64,000 nucleotides of DNA from Alphaproteobacteria bacterium casp-alpha6 (GTDB taxonomy: Bacteria; Pseudomonadota; Alphaproteobacteria; Rhodobacterales; Rhodobacteraceae), in contig LFER01000039.1 in NCBI GenBank assembly GCA_001510135.1, positions 1 to 64,000 on the forward strand, in the 5' to 3' direction. The notes under the pieces were generated by a model. It was not told the DNA's origin. It saw only the letters and a list, made by a program, of their open reading frames with translations, and did not search any database. Shown piece by piece: positions 62,543-64,000 of this stretch (positions are counted from its first letter, which is position 1; every line of letters starts with the position of its first letter). The position numbers and the translations under genes were made by a program.

Positions 62543-64000
62543 TCAGGCTGACAACAGACTCGCATTGTTTCTTGCATGTCTGTATACCAGCCTGCGCTGT
62601 TTTGCGTTGGACACCAAAGAGGTGGATCGATTGGTGTGTAAATTTGAATTTTCTGAAAGGGTCGGAAATATTTCCAAGAGCTCTTTGTAGGTTTCTGGGG
62701 CTAGCCCCTTTAACGCTTCGTTGCCGAAATAAAAGCTTTCGCTCGGGGCGCCGTTTGCTATGACAACCCTATGTTCCTCTAAAATAAGATGATAATATTC
62801 GACTTCTTTTACCGCGGTGTCTTCAAAAATTCCAGGCAGTTCTGTCAATCTAATGGCCGCTACAAAAACGTCTTTTCGCTTAAACATGCGGTTTGTTATT
62901 TTTGAGGATACGATCATTCTATGCTGGCGCGAAACGGTAAGGTCTTGGTAGGGGAGTTTTTGGCCCAACGCGCCTGCTTTGATCTTGACCGGAAAAAGCT
63001 TTGGGTTGGCTACAAGATCCTGTTGGGATATTTTTTGCGAAGAACTTTTACGACGCGGGTCGGTACGAATTCACCTTGTTCCTGTGCGTTCCGGCTTAGG
63101 ACCAAATCGTCAGCTTGCAACGTTTCGATAGCTTTTACGCCCTTTGGTGTTAGAATTTCTGTCCCACGCCCAAAACGCAAGATAAGTTGTCCTTTTTTGA
63201 AAATTGCAACGCCAACTTCTTCATTGATATGGCTCCCGTTTCTGTCGGTCGAAGGTGGTAATTGGTTTCAGTAATCTTTACACTAACTGAGTTGCTTGTA
63301 ACATTGTTTATTGTTACATTCGCAACGTCTGGGCCATTAGATGTTTGCGTTTCTGCGATGACAACGGCATCGTTGGTTGTGTTAAACGACACAGTTTTTT
63401 CGGTGTGGTTCACTGCAGAAACAGATTTGGCCTCTCCTGATTTTCCGGATGCCCCTGAGCCGCCAGTTTCTATAGCAATCCATCCCACCTTTTCAACGTC
63501 GGCTGAAGATACTTCATGCCTATTCTGGTCGCTTTGTAATTGTAAACTAAACGACGAAGTCGTGATGTCCGTTGGATCACTATCGACAAGATGTGATGAT
63601 CCATGGCTTGCAACATTGGTCAGGACAATAGGTTTTGATGAAAAATTATGGCCAAAATTTACGCTTTGGGCCGAGTAGCTTACATTATTTGTTGTACCAG
63701 CAACAACTGTACGCCCGTCGCTTAAGGTGTGTGTTCCTCTCTCTCTATTGCAACCCAATGAATATCTTCCACCTGGTTATGGTTAACATCAACGTGATCA
63801 TAGTTCCACTCAGGAAACGAAAATTTAAAGCCAGTTGCGACTCCCGTACCAGGGTCGGTAATCACCTCCTCCACGTAAAGAGCATAACTGTCCTGGGCGT
63901 TCTTGGTTCCCGTGAGCATGATGACAGGGTCCAGAAGCTCTGTGGCAAAGTTTATCTGGAATTGATCGCTTTGATTGGTGAAGGATGGCGTCTGATAAAC
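62543..64000 (-). pseudogene. H-type-lectin-like and Hint-domain protein, frameshifted, continuing past the window edge
   Basis: Reading the minus strand from 64000, three successive frame changes occur. Segment 1 (64000 to about 63730) and segment 2 (to about 63160) carry lectin-like modules (FSFPEWNYDHVDVNHNQVEDIHW, GTHTLSDGRTVVAGTTN, VNFGHNFSSKPIVLTNVASHG). Segment 3 (about 63165-63045) starts the Hint domain, GRGTEILTPKGVKAIETLQADDLVLSRN, and segment 4 (to 62543) completes it, with NPKLFPVKIKAGALG, then QDLTVSRQHRMIV. The junctions lie at an AG repeat, a T4 run and an A6 run, each equal to a loss of one base or gain of two. Hint proteins of this kind are secreted and calcium-linked. The call of a broken gene is firm; whether it is decay or error is not. 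Confidence 0.7.

Noticed and set aside
1-64000. CRISPR arrays, rRNA genes, intact insertion sequences and prophage genes.
   Set aside because: No regularly spaced direct repeats, rRNA signatures, transposase motifs or terminal inverted repeats were recognised by eye.

Overview
The window looks like a chromosomal segment of a marine alphaproteobacterium of the Rhodobacterales (Roseobacter-type). This rests on several things: gene content and protein wording typical of that group (a DUF1127 gene followed by a cuckoo-type sRNA with a CCTCCTCCC loop, an H-type-lectin/Hint secreted protein, a TRAP transporter, an RTX protein), an alphaproteobacterial-type LexA box (GTTC-N7-GTTC), and moderate GC with AT-rich pockets. 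No rRNA, tRNA, CRISPR array or intact insertion sequence was recognised, and the species cannot be named from sequence alone.

Layout. 0-9.4 kb: a partial membrane protein, a photolyase/cryptochrome-family protein, trigger factor, an MFS exporter with an NTF2-like partner, a second (secreted) NTF2-like protein, an RTX protein with a metalloprotease-like head, and dusA. 9.9-13.5 kb: a sugar-nucleotide epimerase followed by kdsD-kdsB-kdsA, a Kdo supply operon. 13.5-18.4 kb, on the minus strand: a TRAP transporter (dctPQM), an orphan ModA-like protein and a glycosyltransferase-like protein. 18.6-26.9 kb: a small lipoprotein, a response regulator, a 46-residue protein, then a tight minus-strand run (P-loop ATPase, metA, alpha/beta hydrolase, ppk2, tetR), a VOC protein, a small lipoprotein and an EamA exporter.

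27-31.5 kb holds rpsF-rpsR-rplI and ilvIH. ilvIH is preceded by a good sigma-70 promoter, a 16-codon Val/Leu/Ile-rich leader peptide and a terminator, which together form a transcription attenuator. 31.5-38.4 kb is accessory: an OB-fold-like hypothetical, an HTH regulator, a Rieske oxygenase with a 74-residue partner, an AbrB-type membrane protein, and a pair of M16 peptidase-like genes, the second cut by an in-frame TAG.

38.4-52.9 kb is the division and cell-wall cluster on the minus strand: mraZ, rsmH, ftsL, ftsI, murE, murF, mraY, murD, (methyltransferase and an opposite-strand VOC gene), ftsW, murG, murC. It stops at murC, with no murB, ddl or ftsQAZ. Upstream of mraZ is a strong hairpin with a T-run.

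53-57.7 kb carries the DUF1127/cuckoo sRNA unit, uvrD and an lldD-like gene that share a promoter region with a LexA box. 57.9-61.3 kb is pyruvate carboxylase. The last 2.5 kb holds a glycosyltransferase with a broken 5' end and a multi-frameshifted H-type-lectin/Hint protein that runs off the window. Several disruptions near the right end sit at simple repeats, so either real decay or sequence error is possible.
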